From Topomyia yanbarensis (taxonomy: Eukaryota; Arthropoda; Insecta; Diptera; Culicidae), in the NCBI RefSeq assembly GCF_030247195.1, contig NC_080671.1, forward strand, positions 94,871,870 through 94,935,869: 64,000 nt of DNA. The letters are read 5' to 3'. Shown piece after piece: positions 1-9,822 of this stretch. The translations under genes and the position numbers were made by a program. The first letter of the stretch is position 1; each line of letters begins with the position of its first letter. The notes beneath the pieces are model-generated. The model was not told the origin of the DNA. It saw only the letters and a program-made list of their open reading frames with translations, and did not search any database.

Positions 1-186
1 GTAAATTTGTAGTGTTTATCTTCGATAACTGTAGTTTGAATAAACTAACACAAGCCAACAACTAATCTAAAGTGTAATATTTTGGTTCACGCAATAAGTG
101 ATAAATTTCTATTGAATGTTAAACGACCGGTCGTCGTCAACCATCGGCTTCCCACTTCTCTCCCCCTTTCGTTCCGGCCGGCCCGA

Positions 187-512
187 TCAATCCTCGCCTT
201 GTGGGACCTGCGAGCTTAGGCTCGCTCTTAGCTGCTGATCGACCGGAAACGGTGCCCCGTGGCCGGGTATTATGACATCGGCCAGCATCGCTAGTTTCGC
301 GCGATTGCGACGCTGTGCCGTGGGGTTCTCACTGCCGGCATCCAGCCACAGCCGTTCGTCGGCGATGTCCTGATGCCGCTCGAAGAGGTCCCCCACGATG
401 ACAACCAGTCCGGTTGGGGCTAGGTTGCTAGCCCGGACCAGCACCGAGACGCATGACAGCGTGTGACCGGGCGTTTCGATGATCTCGATGGTGTCCGTTA
501 GGCGATAGGGAG
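187..512 (-). CDS. Metallo-beta-lactamase domain protein, MBLAC1-like (last exon, partial)
   Basis: This is the C-terminal exon of an MBLAC1-type metallo-beta-lactamase fold hydrolase; the vertebrate protein is a nuclease involved in histone pre-mRNA processing. On the minus strand the exon opens after a pyrimidine-rich splice acceptor (TTTTCCAG, AG at 513-514) and reads a TPGHT box, then a GDLFER segment, an LW..(A)GSENP..Q..NR stretch and a terminal IPGHGAPF box, ending at a TGA. The TPGH, GDxFE and PGHG elements are metal-site signatures of the fold and occur in this order in MBLAC1 proteins. The exon begins in phase 1, so the N-terminal HxHxDH part must lie on an upstream minus-strand exon that I could not find in the window. 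No AATAAA is evident in the 186 bases downstream. GC content is higher than in the surroundings, as expected for a conserved exon. Family assignment rests on recalled motif order, not on an alignment. Confidence 0.75.
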
Positions 513-3500
513 CTGGAAAAGAGATGGGAAAGAACAGAACTATGTAGCGTTTGTGTTTTTGTCAAGATAAACTTTATATTTATATATGTATAACTTTTCC
601 TTGTGATTTTTGAAATAAAATCAGAGCCGTAGCATGCGGTTGGCCAGGATGGTCCCCGCCAAGGGCGCTAACATTAGGGGGAAGGGCGGCAAAATCTTGA
701 TCTGCTTTTTAAAATAAGTGAGGTTAAGTCATGAAATTAGTCACGAAAATAGTATCATTCCCTGGTACACACAAAATTATTGTTTGAAAGTCGAACTGAC
801 AAAGAAAACCAAAACAGACAGAAAAAAGGGGCATAACTGAGACTCTACCAAAGGCGTCAAAAGACTACGCCACGGTCCTGTTAGTCCAGAATAAACAACA
901 AACAAGACAAAGACTTCAAATTTCAACAAAAATTTTGCACACTTTTTCCGGTCGTTTTCTCAGTTTAATAAGAACAAGAGGAACACAAAGGTGGTTATGG
1001 TCAGTAAAGCAAGTCGCCTTTTCTAAAGCTGTAGCAAAGATCGTAGAGTAAGCTAGATTAACCTAGATCTAACCAATCCCGCACTAAGTTGAATCTCTGG
1101 TTGAAATGTCACATGGTTTTTGGTGTTCCTGGAAGCGTTGGAAACTGTTTGTTTCTTCTTAATTGACCAGATGCTGTTTGCTTCGGATTTGTGGCGGAGC
1201 ATTTTCTTGCTGGTGTATTTAGCGGCCTTTCAAAAGAGAAAAAAATATGGATACGAAGACTCATTTTCTTGTAATTAGTGCAATACTGCATGCATGACGC
1301 GCGGCACAAACAACCGATCATGCAGACGATCCTTGTCGAAGAAGACACAAAGCAATCTCGACAAAAGGTCACCCGACACTAGTTTGAAGGTCCGGTGCGA
1401 TTGTCACTCAAAGTCTTCGCTTACTGGAGCAAGGGGTGTTGAAAACAGACAATCCCGTCCGTCAGTAGATCCACGCATGCCAAATTCGAATCGATAATTA
1501 CACCATCGATCTCAACTTTGTAAGCAGGCATGTAAACGCGTTAGTTCTTCATGAAAGTTTTGTCGCCAGTAACGTCATTTGTTTGCTTTAGACAAAATAT
1601 CACAATCCTGTACTTATCTAGGCGAACTTTCGAGATATCTGGCATAGCTGAATATATCTGCGTCTTGCGGAATATTAGACGAACTATCTTTGATCCGAAA
1701 AAAAGATCGCATACGGTCGAACCCAGTTCATTATGTTTGATTTTATATGGAAGCTCGGATCTTTGGCAATGAATCTTGTTCCACATCCAATTTAGGAGCA
1801 TTTGGGTCAATTGAGGAGTACACTTAATATACGGTAGAGTCTAGAGTGCCACTATTTATGGTCTTCCTGAAATTTCAAATCGGACACACCTCAAAAGCAT
1901 TGGTACCTCGAAAAAAGTCCCATTGCAAAATTTGAGCGCAATCAAAAAACAATGTCATGAAGCGTCGAGATCTGGTATAATGTTGAAAAAATGGTACAAG
2001 GAATCTTTTTGAATTGAGATGGGACTTAAGTTTGGAAATACAGTTTTTATTTTTTTTTTGCATGCCAAATGTTTTAGAAATAGTGAGTCGCATCAGTCGC
2101 ATGTGTTATTTTGCTTAATTGAGCTTAGATTCCGCTACCTCTACCCTTTATTGGCCACTGATACTCCTGTATCGAGTGACATTGACAGGCCAGACCAACC
2201 GAAGTGACGGTTGCCTTAATACCTGACAGTTAGTCCGCTGTTGCAGTCGTCAGATTTTGCGTCGTCTGGTCTCGTTCTGCAAGTTTGCAACAAGTTTGCA
2301 TACAATGTCTAACCTACATTTTTTCTTACTACTTTGAGGCTACTTTATGAAAATGTATTGTGAAAACCTTAAAGTTTTATTCTTTTTTTGAGAAAACACA
2401 GTTGATCTCATGTAACGTGAAAGATGTTTTCTGCTATGTTTCAATTACGTTTGATTCAATTACGTCAAAAATGGTGACCTTCTTCGTTTCTGATGGAACT
2501 TTTTACGTTTCATTTATATGGAAGATTAAGTATGTCACTGTTAAACAAACAATTTTTATTCAAGAGTAATATTTAAAAAGGGCGTATAAGATATTGAATA
2601 TACTACTTTGGAATATATTGTTCGAAAATCACCATTTATGCAGCAAAACTATATGATAGAGAGTTCTAGGAAATTAATTCTTCTGTGCGAATATTTTTTG
2701 GCGAAATGTTTCAAAAAGAAAAGACAGAAAAGTTGCAAAATACAATTACAAAACACAATGAACGCAAACTTAACAATAGCAGAAACAGTGATTGCATTAT
2801 TAAGAAGTTATTAGTAAGAAAGCATTTTTAACACTGACTTAAAGTATGCTTCTAAATTTCCTAATATTTTCCAGTCATAAATATAATTTTCTTATACACT
2901 ATTAATACTAAATATCACTTCGAAGCAAAATTCTCTTTAGAAAAATTTTCCAATACATGTTTTTTTTTCAAAAACAATATATGGTAGTGAAAATACGCCC
3001 TTTTAATAAGTTACTGACAAATACCAAACGCTAAAAACCATAACGCGTTTAAAATTTAAATAAATGAAAAGGATATAAAATATTATTGCATTGTGGAGAA
3101 AATACCAATAAGCGATTTCATAACAAAAACTTAAAACATATTTCAAAAATCTTATAATTTTTAATTTTAATTATTTTTTTTCTGTAAATAGTTTAGTTGT
3201 AGGAATGTTCAAAATGTTTTGCAATTTAAAATGCTCATGGAAAACTGTTCTTCAAAATGCAGATGTTTTTAAGTTCTTTTGGATCTTCTTTCGACATAAT
3301 GTGTAACTTCGTGAAATTATGACCTTAGAATAAGTTATTCACGTTTGCTCAACAAAACCAATATGGTTTTCAAAATAAACATGAAATTTCCCGATAGTAC
3401 TCCGTTCCCAGATCAAGGATGATTTGTGTACGATTGTCTCGATATCCTTGCTTCAATACAAATATAGAACTGTAACGTGACAGATTCTGGCTGTAACGTG

Positions 3501-4599
3501 ACAGATTATTGAGAATACTCCATAAAATCGAAAAAAAAGTTTTTCTTCAGGAAAACTATATTTCAAACTCTTCTGTAATTTCCAAGTTTCAACTTAAAAC
3601 GGTGTTCTCGCAAATTTAGGGGCCAACGGAACAGGCTGTTTCAATTTAGTTAGGCAACCTCCAAACTCACTTCGAAAATTCATGATCATCCAACCCTCCC
3701 GCAACTTGACGTTTAGCCTAAGTTGCTTGAAACCACCGTATTTCGAATGATGTCACCACCATAGAACGCCGTCCACTAATTGCGATACTGTAAATTTCTT
3801 TGCGAGAAAATAATTTCGTGACGTCTTTTACGAACTTAATTATTTACATTCGGAAGAGATAATCAAGATGATCATTTCAAAACAGCGTAATAATTTAAGA
3901 TAAATACAAACAAGTTAAGGACTACAAATTGTGCCGAATGTAAAATATAAAATGCATGACTTGATTTGAGTGCGCTTCTAGTGTGAACTTTTTCCTCTCC
4001 CATTGCCCTTGAAATATCTTTCGCATATGACAATTCTCGAAAGTTTGTCGTTAATCTTTAAATACATTTAGCTTTGTGATTATCATTTTTCACTTCGCAT
4101 TTAACAAAGGCAGGATTGACTTCGACTGTTTATTTCTGACAGTATAGCATCTAACTGATAGGTGCTGCGACATTTACGGTGCAAAGGTTTCCACGAAATT
4201 CAGAAGTGATGACAGTTCGTTTTTTATCGGAAAGGGAGCAAAACAGCCAATACAAATATTACTACCTAATTTATTAAGACTAAATAAAGGTGCTCACTAA
4301 CTAATATAAGCGCCGCTTGTTTGTATGCTGATGATTCCAAAAAATCATGAATCATTTAAAAATAATGCATCGGAATAAAGATGTATTTTTATAACAAAAC
4401 AACACCAAACGCCCAAAAAGTCTTCAAAAATGAATTATCGAAAGTAAAAAAAAATTGAGCAAGAAAATTTTCACTGTGAACAAGTTTACGCTTTTTTTTA
4501 GAAATTGTTCTTGAATAAAAATGATCCGCCATTTTAGACCCACAGACCCAAATAAAGTGGTTTCAACGATTTGTATAGGAGCTGTCAAGTTGTTCCCCC
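513..4599. other. Non-coding AT-rich DNA upstream of the MBLAC1-like exon
   Basis: I see no supportable gene here; the short frames on both strands overlap one another and show no domain. A GC-rich block at about 620-712 stands out from its AT-rich flanks and could be an exon or conserved UTR, but neither strand gives a recognisable product. From about 2400 to 3510 the motif TGTAACGTGA recurs (about 2412, 3473 and 3491), twice followed by CAGAT. The same motif reappears right of retrotransposon A (9838 and 9944), which suggests one older repeat that A split. The 2880-3200 stretch is very AT-rich. Confidence 0.5.
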
Positions 4600-4894
4600 T
4601 CTGTGATCATCAGTTGGTATTTGACAAGCGACTTGAACGGACGCTAGTTAGTTGCTCTACACATCTACCTAAACACACTCAAAACAAAGCAATCGTCGTC
4701 GGTTGAAAAATTTAACTCGGTCGTAACAGTAAACACGGTCGCAAATTCGTTTCGTTCCCGCGAGAGTGACAACCGGCATAGACCGGGAAAGCGTCGTCGG
4801 GAGTGAGTATAATCGTCGTCGTCGGTTTCTCTCGTTTTCTCACGCGCGCGTCTGCTAACGTCATCGATAGTCGTTCCACGCGTCGAAAGGCCGA

Positions 4895-5825
4895 ATGGCC
4901 TCTACGTTAAGCTACGGGCTGCCTCGGCCGCCAGATGACTACGGGGCCGGCTGTCCGAAATCGATGGACCCCGAAGGAAAACACGGTAAAGTGATTGTGC
5001 TTTCACTGCAACCTGTCAATGAGGAGGTTCTGCCGATGAATCATCCTTTCACCATCGGAAAATCGATGCAATCACTGATTGGTGATGCATACACTGCAGT
5101 CACCGAATCGAAAGGCACGAAATATATCATCAAGGTACGAAGCCCAATACATGCTAACAAATTGCTGGACATGAAGCAGCTGATTGATAAAACACCCGTT
5201 GAAGTTACCATCCATCCTACACTCAACTACAGTAGATGCATTGTCAACTGCCCGGAAGTGATCCAAATGTCGCAAGAAGATCTACTGTCTGAGCTGGCAC
5301 CCCAAGGCGTTACGCACGTGCAAAGATTCCCTAGTAACAATTGAGGTTTTATGGTAGTTTTATAGCCACTGATAAAACTTAGATTGCACTTGTAGCGTGC
5401 TATAAAACTTCTATTGTTACTTGGGATTCACACGGATGGTGGATAAAACTAGGGTTAATACCTCCACGATGGTGCTGACCGTTGCAGGAACTACCTGGCC
5501 CCAACACATCTACTTCGGAGCACTAAGAGTACCAACTCGTGCGTACTATCCCTCTCCAATGCTCTGTTTCGGCTGCCTTGAATATGGGCATACAAAAGCT
5601 CGTTGCAAAGGCGCTCCCCGCTGCCAAAAATGCTCCGATGAAGGACACAGTTCTGAGGACTGCACAAAAACCGAACACTGTTTCCACTGCAAGGAAGGAC
5701 ATAGGCCAACCGATCGAAACTACCCGCTCTACAGGAAGGAGAACGAAATTGTCAAAATCGAAGTCGAGCAAGGTTTGTCATATCCCGAAGCCAAGAAGTC
5801 AAAAACAGCCCGGTTGCCAATGTAA
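4895..5825 (+). pseudogene. Retrotransposon A ORF1 (gag-like, CCHC zinc knuckles), split by a MITE
   Basis: ORF1 encodes a nucleic-acid-binding gag-like protein that coats the element's RNA. The ATG at 4895 is the first after the leader. The N-terminal 145 residues form a mixed alpha/beta region like the RRM-like part of I-type gag. After the break come CCHC boxes: a CFGC...GH....C knuckle, a CQKC...GH....C knuckle and a third CFHC...GH segment. At 5330-5425 a 96-bp element interrupts the frame and brings in a stop. Without the element and one copy of its 4-bp duplication, the two halves are in the same frame, 276 codons in all. Beyond the stop at 5823 a lysine-rich tail continues in another frame to about 5961, so the C-terminus has also frameshifted. 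Confidence 0.8.
5330..5425. mobile_element. 96-bp inverted-repeat MITE inside gag of element A
   Basis: The element starts CCTAGTAACAAT and ends ATTGTTACTTGGG. Its imperfect terminal inverted repeats run about 22 bp (AGTAACAATnGAnGTTTTAT), and an inner inverted pair TTTTATAGC/GCTATAAAA extends the palindrome. It is flanked by ATTC on both sides (5326-5329 and 5426-5429), a 3- or 4-bp target duplication. The reading frame of gag is continuous across the empty site, which proves the insertion. It encodes nothing. The transposase superfamily is not decided by the data. Confidence 0.85.
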
Positions 5826-5961
5826 AAACACTGAAGAAGGAAACAAAGAAAAGAAAAAGAACAAACGAATAAAGGAAGTATCGCCCGAAATAACGACTGA
5901 ATTTAGGCCTCCTGGAAGGTCATTGCCGGAAAATCGACGATCAACGAACCATTCGAGATGA

Positions 5962-7066
5962 CGGATCTAGGGACCACCAACCAAGACCGCTACGTTACTG
6001 CAAACTCGGACACCAACACCGAAGCCATGAGTGTAACGGACAACGACTCGGAAACAGATACTCTTATTGTCACCCGGAAGTTGAAGAAGAAAAATTCTCG
6101 ACCGCCCAATGGCCCCACACAACAATAACAGCCGAAGAAAAAATTCTAGCAATCCCACAACCCACAAACACCATCATGGAGCAGCTTTGGGGGTACGCCT
6201 TCCAATTCAAACCGAAATGCAGGCAGTAGCCGTCCAGAAAGCACAGTCGTCAGCATATATATTTCTCCAAACCACAGCCAGTCGGTTAGCTAAATCGATG
6301 AACAACTCAGAGACCTGATTCGCCAGCTGCCTGAGCCCATCATTCTAATGAGTGATTTCAACGCATCCAGCACCGAGTGGGGATCGAAGTCAACCAACCA
6401 AAGAGGAGGAATGGTCGAGAAGCTTTGCATCGACTACAGTCTTGTCGTCCTGAATGATGGAAGCCATACACGGATCAATTTCGCCGACGGAATTACAACA
6501 GCAATTGACCTCTCGCTTGTTTCTTGGCAGATCTCATCCAGATTCAACTGGCAGGTAGAGGATGACAATCACGGTAGTGATCATCTTCCAATCCGACTGA
6601 TCACTAATCGTTTGATTCCAACTGTCTGTGCAAAACCACGATGGCGATATGATGGCGCAAATTGGGAAATGTACCAGGATAAAATACGCAGTCAAATAGA
6701 CCCTACAAAGAACTACACAATCACCGAATTCAATCAGCTGGTTTTAACTCGGCGAAGAAAACGATACCTCGAACAACAGGATTGCCAGGACCAAAAACTG
6801 TGCCGTGGTGGAACGAAACGGTTGAAAAGGCAATAAAATGGAGAAGAAAAATACTTCGAGCACTACGGCGTCTGAACGAAACGGACACAAGAAGGGATAT
6901 GGCGCTGAAAGATTTCCAAAAAGCAAGGGCTGATGCAAGAAAAGCGATAGACGAAGCTAAGAAAACCAGTTGGGAAAGGTATGTAGGTGAAATTAACCCG
7001 ACCACCACATCGCAGAAACTATGGAGTAACATCAACGCACTCAGTGGAAAAAGGAGGTGTAATTAA
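5962..7066 (+). pseudogene. Retrotransposon A ORF2 N-terminal part: truncated APE endonuclease and linker
   Basis: This is the DNA-nicking endonuclease domain that starts target-primed reverse transcription. Only the second half remains: a VSIYISPN-like strand near 6249, the SDFNA...EWGS box at 6348 (usual form GDFNAHHxxWGS), an ID.S segment and the terminal GSDHLP box near 6573-6590. The N-terminal catalytic Asn and Glu motifs (QETH type) are absent; gag C-terminal sequence runs almost directly into the middle of the domain, which implies an internal deletion around 6170-6250. The linker before RT is split over two frames (6348-6836 and 6782-7066), with a frameshift near 6735-6780, and contains the PWWNE motif typical of I and R1 relatives. 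Confidence 0.8.
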
Positions 7067-7069
7067 AAA

Positions 7070-8724
7070 TATCTTCGAATCGACGGAACAGTAAACCACG
7101 AACCTGCTACCATGGCGGAGTCATTGGCGGCCCATTTCGCCACTGTCTCTGCAACTGCAGGCTATCCAAAAGCCTTTCAGGAACGGAAAGCACAGGAGAA
7201 AAAAGAGCTTAACTTTGACGTGGCTCCCACGGCGCTAGATGCCAACTTCAGTCTGAGTGAATTGACGTGGGCACTTAACAAGGCTGCTGGTCGATCGGAA
7301 GGCCCTGACCGGATCGGCTATCCATTACTGAAACAACTACCCATCCAAACGAAACTAACGCTACTCGACATCTACAACGATGTATGGAGTATCAGCAACA
7401 TTCCCGCAAAATGGAAGGAAGCTACTGTAAACCCGCTCAAGAAAACTGGGAAGAAAGGAACGGAAGCCGACGAATACCGACCCATATCATTGACCAGCTG
7501 TGTAGGAAAGGTACTGGAGAGAATGGTAAATCGAAGGCTGGTTCAGGACATTGAGCTGAATAAGCGACTAAGGAGTCAACAGTTCGCTTTCCGCCCTGGC
7601 ACGGGCGTGGATCGTCACCTTGCACATCTTGAATCGGTACTGGAAAATGTGATTCAATCTGACATGCATGCAGATGTTGTTCTTCTCGATTTGTCAAAGG
7701 CCTTCGACAGGACATGGAGGCATCCAATCATCACAACCCTCAGTGACTGGAAACTCGGTAGTAAAATGCTAAGGTACGTACACAATTTTCTTGGCGAACG
7801 GAGTTTTCGTGTTTTCGTTGACGGAGCGCTTTCCGAACGCCAACCACTCGAAAATGGGATCCCGCAAGGCTCAGTGATAGCACCGACTCTTTTTAATATT
7901 GCGATAAACTCCATCTGCAATGCTGTCGCCGATGACATTGAAGTTATATTGTATGCCGTTGACTTAATCATAATTGCAAAGAGCAAATTTTCACGGCGCT
8001 CCCGAGCCCAACCGCAAACCGCTCTAAATGAAGTGATAGCATGGGCCGGTCAGCAATTCTCGACAGAAAATTTCCAATTATTACACGTTTGCGGCGGCGG
8101 TACACACAGAAAGTTACCAGAACTGGTAACGCTGGATGGGACCATTCGGAAGGTAAAAGTAGCTAAAATACTCGGAGTTCAGGTGGATTCGAAATTGAAA
8201 TTTATTAAGCATGCTGATGAACTTGTCAAGAACTGCCAAAGTCGCCTTAGCATTATCAAGGTTATTAGTGGAAGATATGCTGGTGGCAATCGCCAGACAC
8301 TCTTCAAAATCAGCAACAGCATCCTTTTGTCAAAAATTTTCCATGGTTTTGGACTGTACAGTCGAGGTGGTAAAAAAGTGATCAAGCGTATTCAGCCAGT
8401 TTACCACTCAGCGGTTCGAACCATCTCCAGAGCCCTCAGAACCAGTCCCACACTTTCGCTACTATCTGAAAGTGACCAGCTCCCCTTTGAACATGTGATG
8501 ACCGGATGCCTCGTCAGCAAGGCGACCAGCTGGCTTGAGAAATCCCCCATTGAGGATTCTCTCGTCTGCCACATGGTTAGGAGAGCGTCGGAATGGTTGA
8601 AACAACTAACAGACCAGAGTATACCTTCAATCAGCGCTCTTAGCAAGCTGAGCGATCGGGCTTGGAACGCTGAGGCACCTACAATTGACTGGAGAATAAA
8701 GCATCAAAGCCGTGCTCACGAATC
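7070..8724 (+). pseudogene. Retrotransposon A ORF2 reverse transcriptase domain
   Basis: One long frame (ATG at 7112, open from about 7070) contains the RT fingers, palm and thumb. In order: GPDRIGYPLLK, EYRPISLTSCVGKVLERM, QFAFRPG, the motif A strand VVLLDLSKAFD, the motif B loop NGIPQGSVIAPTLFNIAI, and the motif C active site, which reads ILYAVDLI. The usual sequence is YADD, so the first catalytic Asp is replaced by Val and polymerase activity should be lost. The thumb region follows to about 8720, where the second small inserted element begins and supplies the stop at 8780-8782. The remainder of the frame is remarkably intact, so inactivation may be recent. Confidence 0.88.
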
Positions 8725-8934
8725 CCCATCCAAAGCACAAGCAACCCAAGCAACCAACAGTTCGTATAAGGGAGCTGCATAAGCTTCTTGTTTTAAGTAA
8801 TTTTTCAGTGCGTTTTATGTTCTAATAGCGGCTTAAGCAGCTTTCAAGTTCCATTAAAGCTTAAGCAGCTTGGAAGTTCGCTAAGAACTTTATGTGAACT
8901 TTTTAAGTATTATTCGAACTTCTGGTTGCTTGGG
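8725..8934. mobile_element. 210-bp inverted-repeat element between RT and RNase H of element A
   Basis: The right end reads CGAACTTCTGGTTGCTTGGG; its reverse complement matches the left segment CCCAAGCAACCAACAGTTCG at 8745. AATC flanks the unit at 8721-8724 and 8935-8938, so the left end is probably 8725, with a short CAAGCAACC duplication at that end. Internal stretches rich in AAGTTC and AAGCAGCTT form further inverted pairs. It is non-coding and introduces the stop that ends the RT frame. A diverged relative lies at 45040-45218. The left boundary is less certain than the right. Confidence 0.65.
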
Positions 8935-8938
8935 AATC

Positions 8939-9718
8939 TTCTACCAAATTCAGCAGAGCCAATACTAATCATCAGTGAAGTTTTTCACAGATGGATCCCA
9001 GAACGAGGATAGCGTAGGACTTGGAGTGTTCGGTGGAAATACGAACATTGCCATGCGGATTCCCGGTTGCTGTTCAATATTTTCTGCAGAGGCGCTTGCG
9101 TTACTGGTAGCTTCAGAGACTGCACCAAATACCGAGCACACAGTCATTTTCAGCGATTCAGCCAGTTGCCTACAAGCGCTGGAACATGGAAAGTCACGAC
9201 ACTCATGGATGCAAGCGGTGGAAGAAGTCTCAGCAAACAAAAACATCAGTTTCTGCTGGGTGCCAAGTCACTCCGGCATTGAAGGGAACGAGAAAGCCGA
9301 TCGTCTAGCTGGAGAAGGACGAATGAAAGAATGCGACAACGTACCGGTGCCAGCTAAAGATTTCAACAAATCCACCAAACTATTACTTCGACAAACTTGG
9401 GAGAACCAGTGGAGAACGTGTGATAAATTTACCCGGAGGATAAAACCAACGACCATGGTGGGAAAAGACCTGTCCGATTCCTCGGAGCAAACTGTCCTCA
9501 CCAGACTTCGGATAGGGCACACTATGCTCACTCACGGGTATCTATTCGACCGGAAAGAGAACCCTCAATGCTGTGGGGTGGACCTGACGTTTGAACACCT
9601 TCTAAGAGTTTGCCAGCGCTACCAGCAGAACAGGGATAGGTTCCTAAACAACCTGACACTAGTAGAAATTCTAGGTCCAAAACACGAAGATATTTTATTA
9701 AAGAAGAAAAACTTATAA
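8939..9718 (+). pseudogene. Retrotransposon A ORF2 RNase H domain and C-terminal zinc-finger-like tail
   Basis: This is a ribonuclease H domain that removes the RNA template after first-strand synthesis. The open frame from 8975 shows all four acidic active-site positions in context: FFTDGSQ, SAEALALL, IFSDSASC and GNEKADRLAGEG, plus WVPSHSGI before the last Asp. A C-terminal tail with CCGVDLTFEHLLRVC resembles the terminal Cys/His motif of I-type elements. A TAA at 8966-8968 lies just upstream in this frame, so at least one frameshift separates it from RT besides the inserted element. The RNase H places A in the RNase H-bearing group (I, Loa and relatives) rather than in jockey, CR1 or most R1. 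Confidence 0.85.
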
Positions 9719-9822
9719 AACTTATAAATCATTATTTTGTTAAATGACATGTAATTATCTTTTATCGTAGCGTGACGAATGAATATTCCTATTTAAAGTC
9801 ATGTAAATAAAACTAAAAAAAA

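Larger units (their letters stand above)
4600..9822 (+). mobile_element. Non-LTR retrotransposon A, I-clade-like, nearly full length but inactive
   Basis: A GC-rich, TCGTCG-containing leader (about 4690-4890) precedes a gag-like ORF1 with zinc knuckles, followed by the second half of an APE-type endonuclease, reverse transcriptase and RNase H, then a short AT-rich 3' UTR ending in a TAA/A-rich tail (aataaaactaaaaaaaa, about 9806-9822). The order gag, EN, RT, RNase H on one RNA is typical of the I clade and its relatives. The 5' boundary is not sharp and I found no convincing target duplication. The copy is dead: the N-terminal half of EN is missing, there are frameshifts near 6780, 7070 and 8960, the RT active site reads YAVD, and two small inverted-repeat elements sit inside the ORFs. 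Confidence 0.85.

Noticed and set aside
620..712. Possible minus-strand exon in a GC-rich block (a frame ending ...LAPLAGTILANRML with a stop at 624)
   Set aside because: The acceptor context is weak, two frames are equally open, and neither product is recognisable. Left as unassigned.
1541..2102. Overlapping short frames of 60-90 codons on both strands
   Set aside because: AT-rich codons, no domain, no start context; chance frames.
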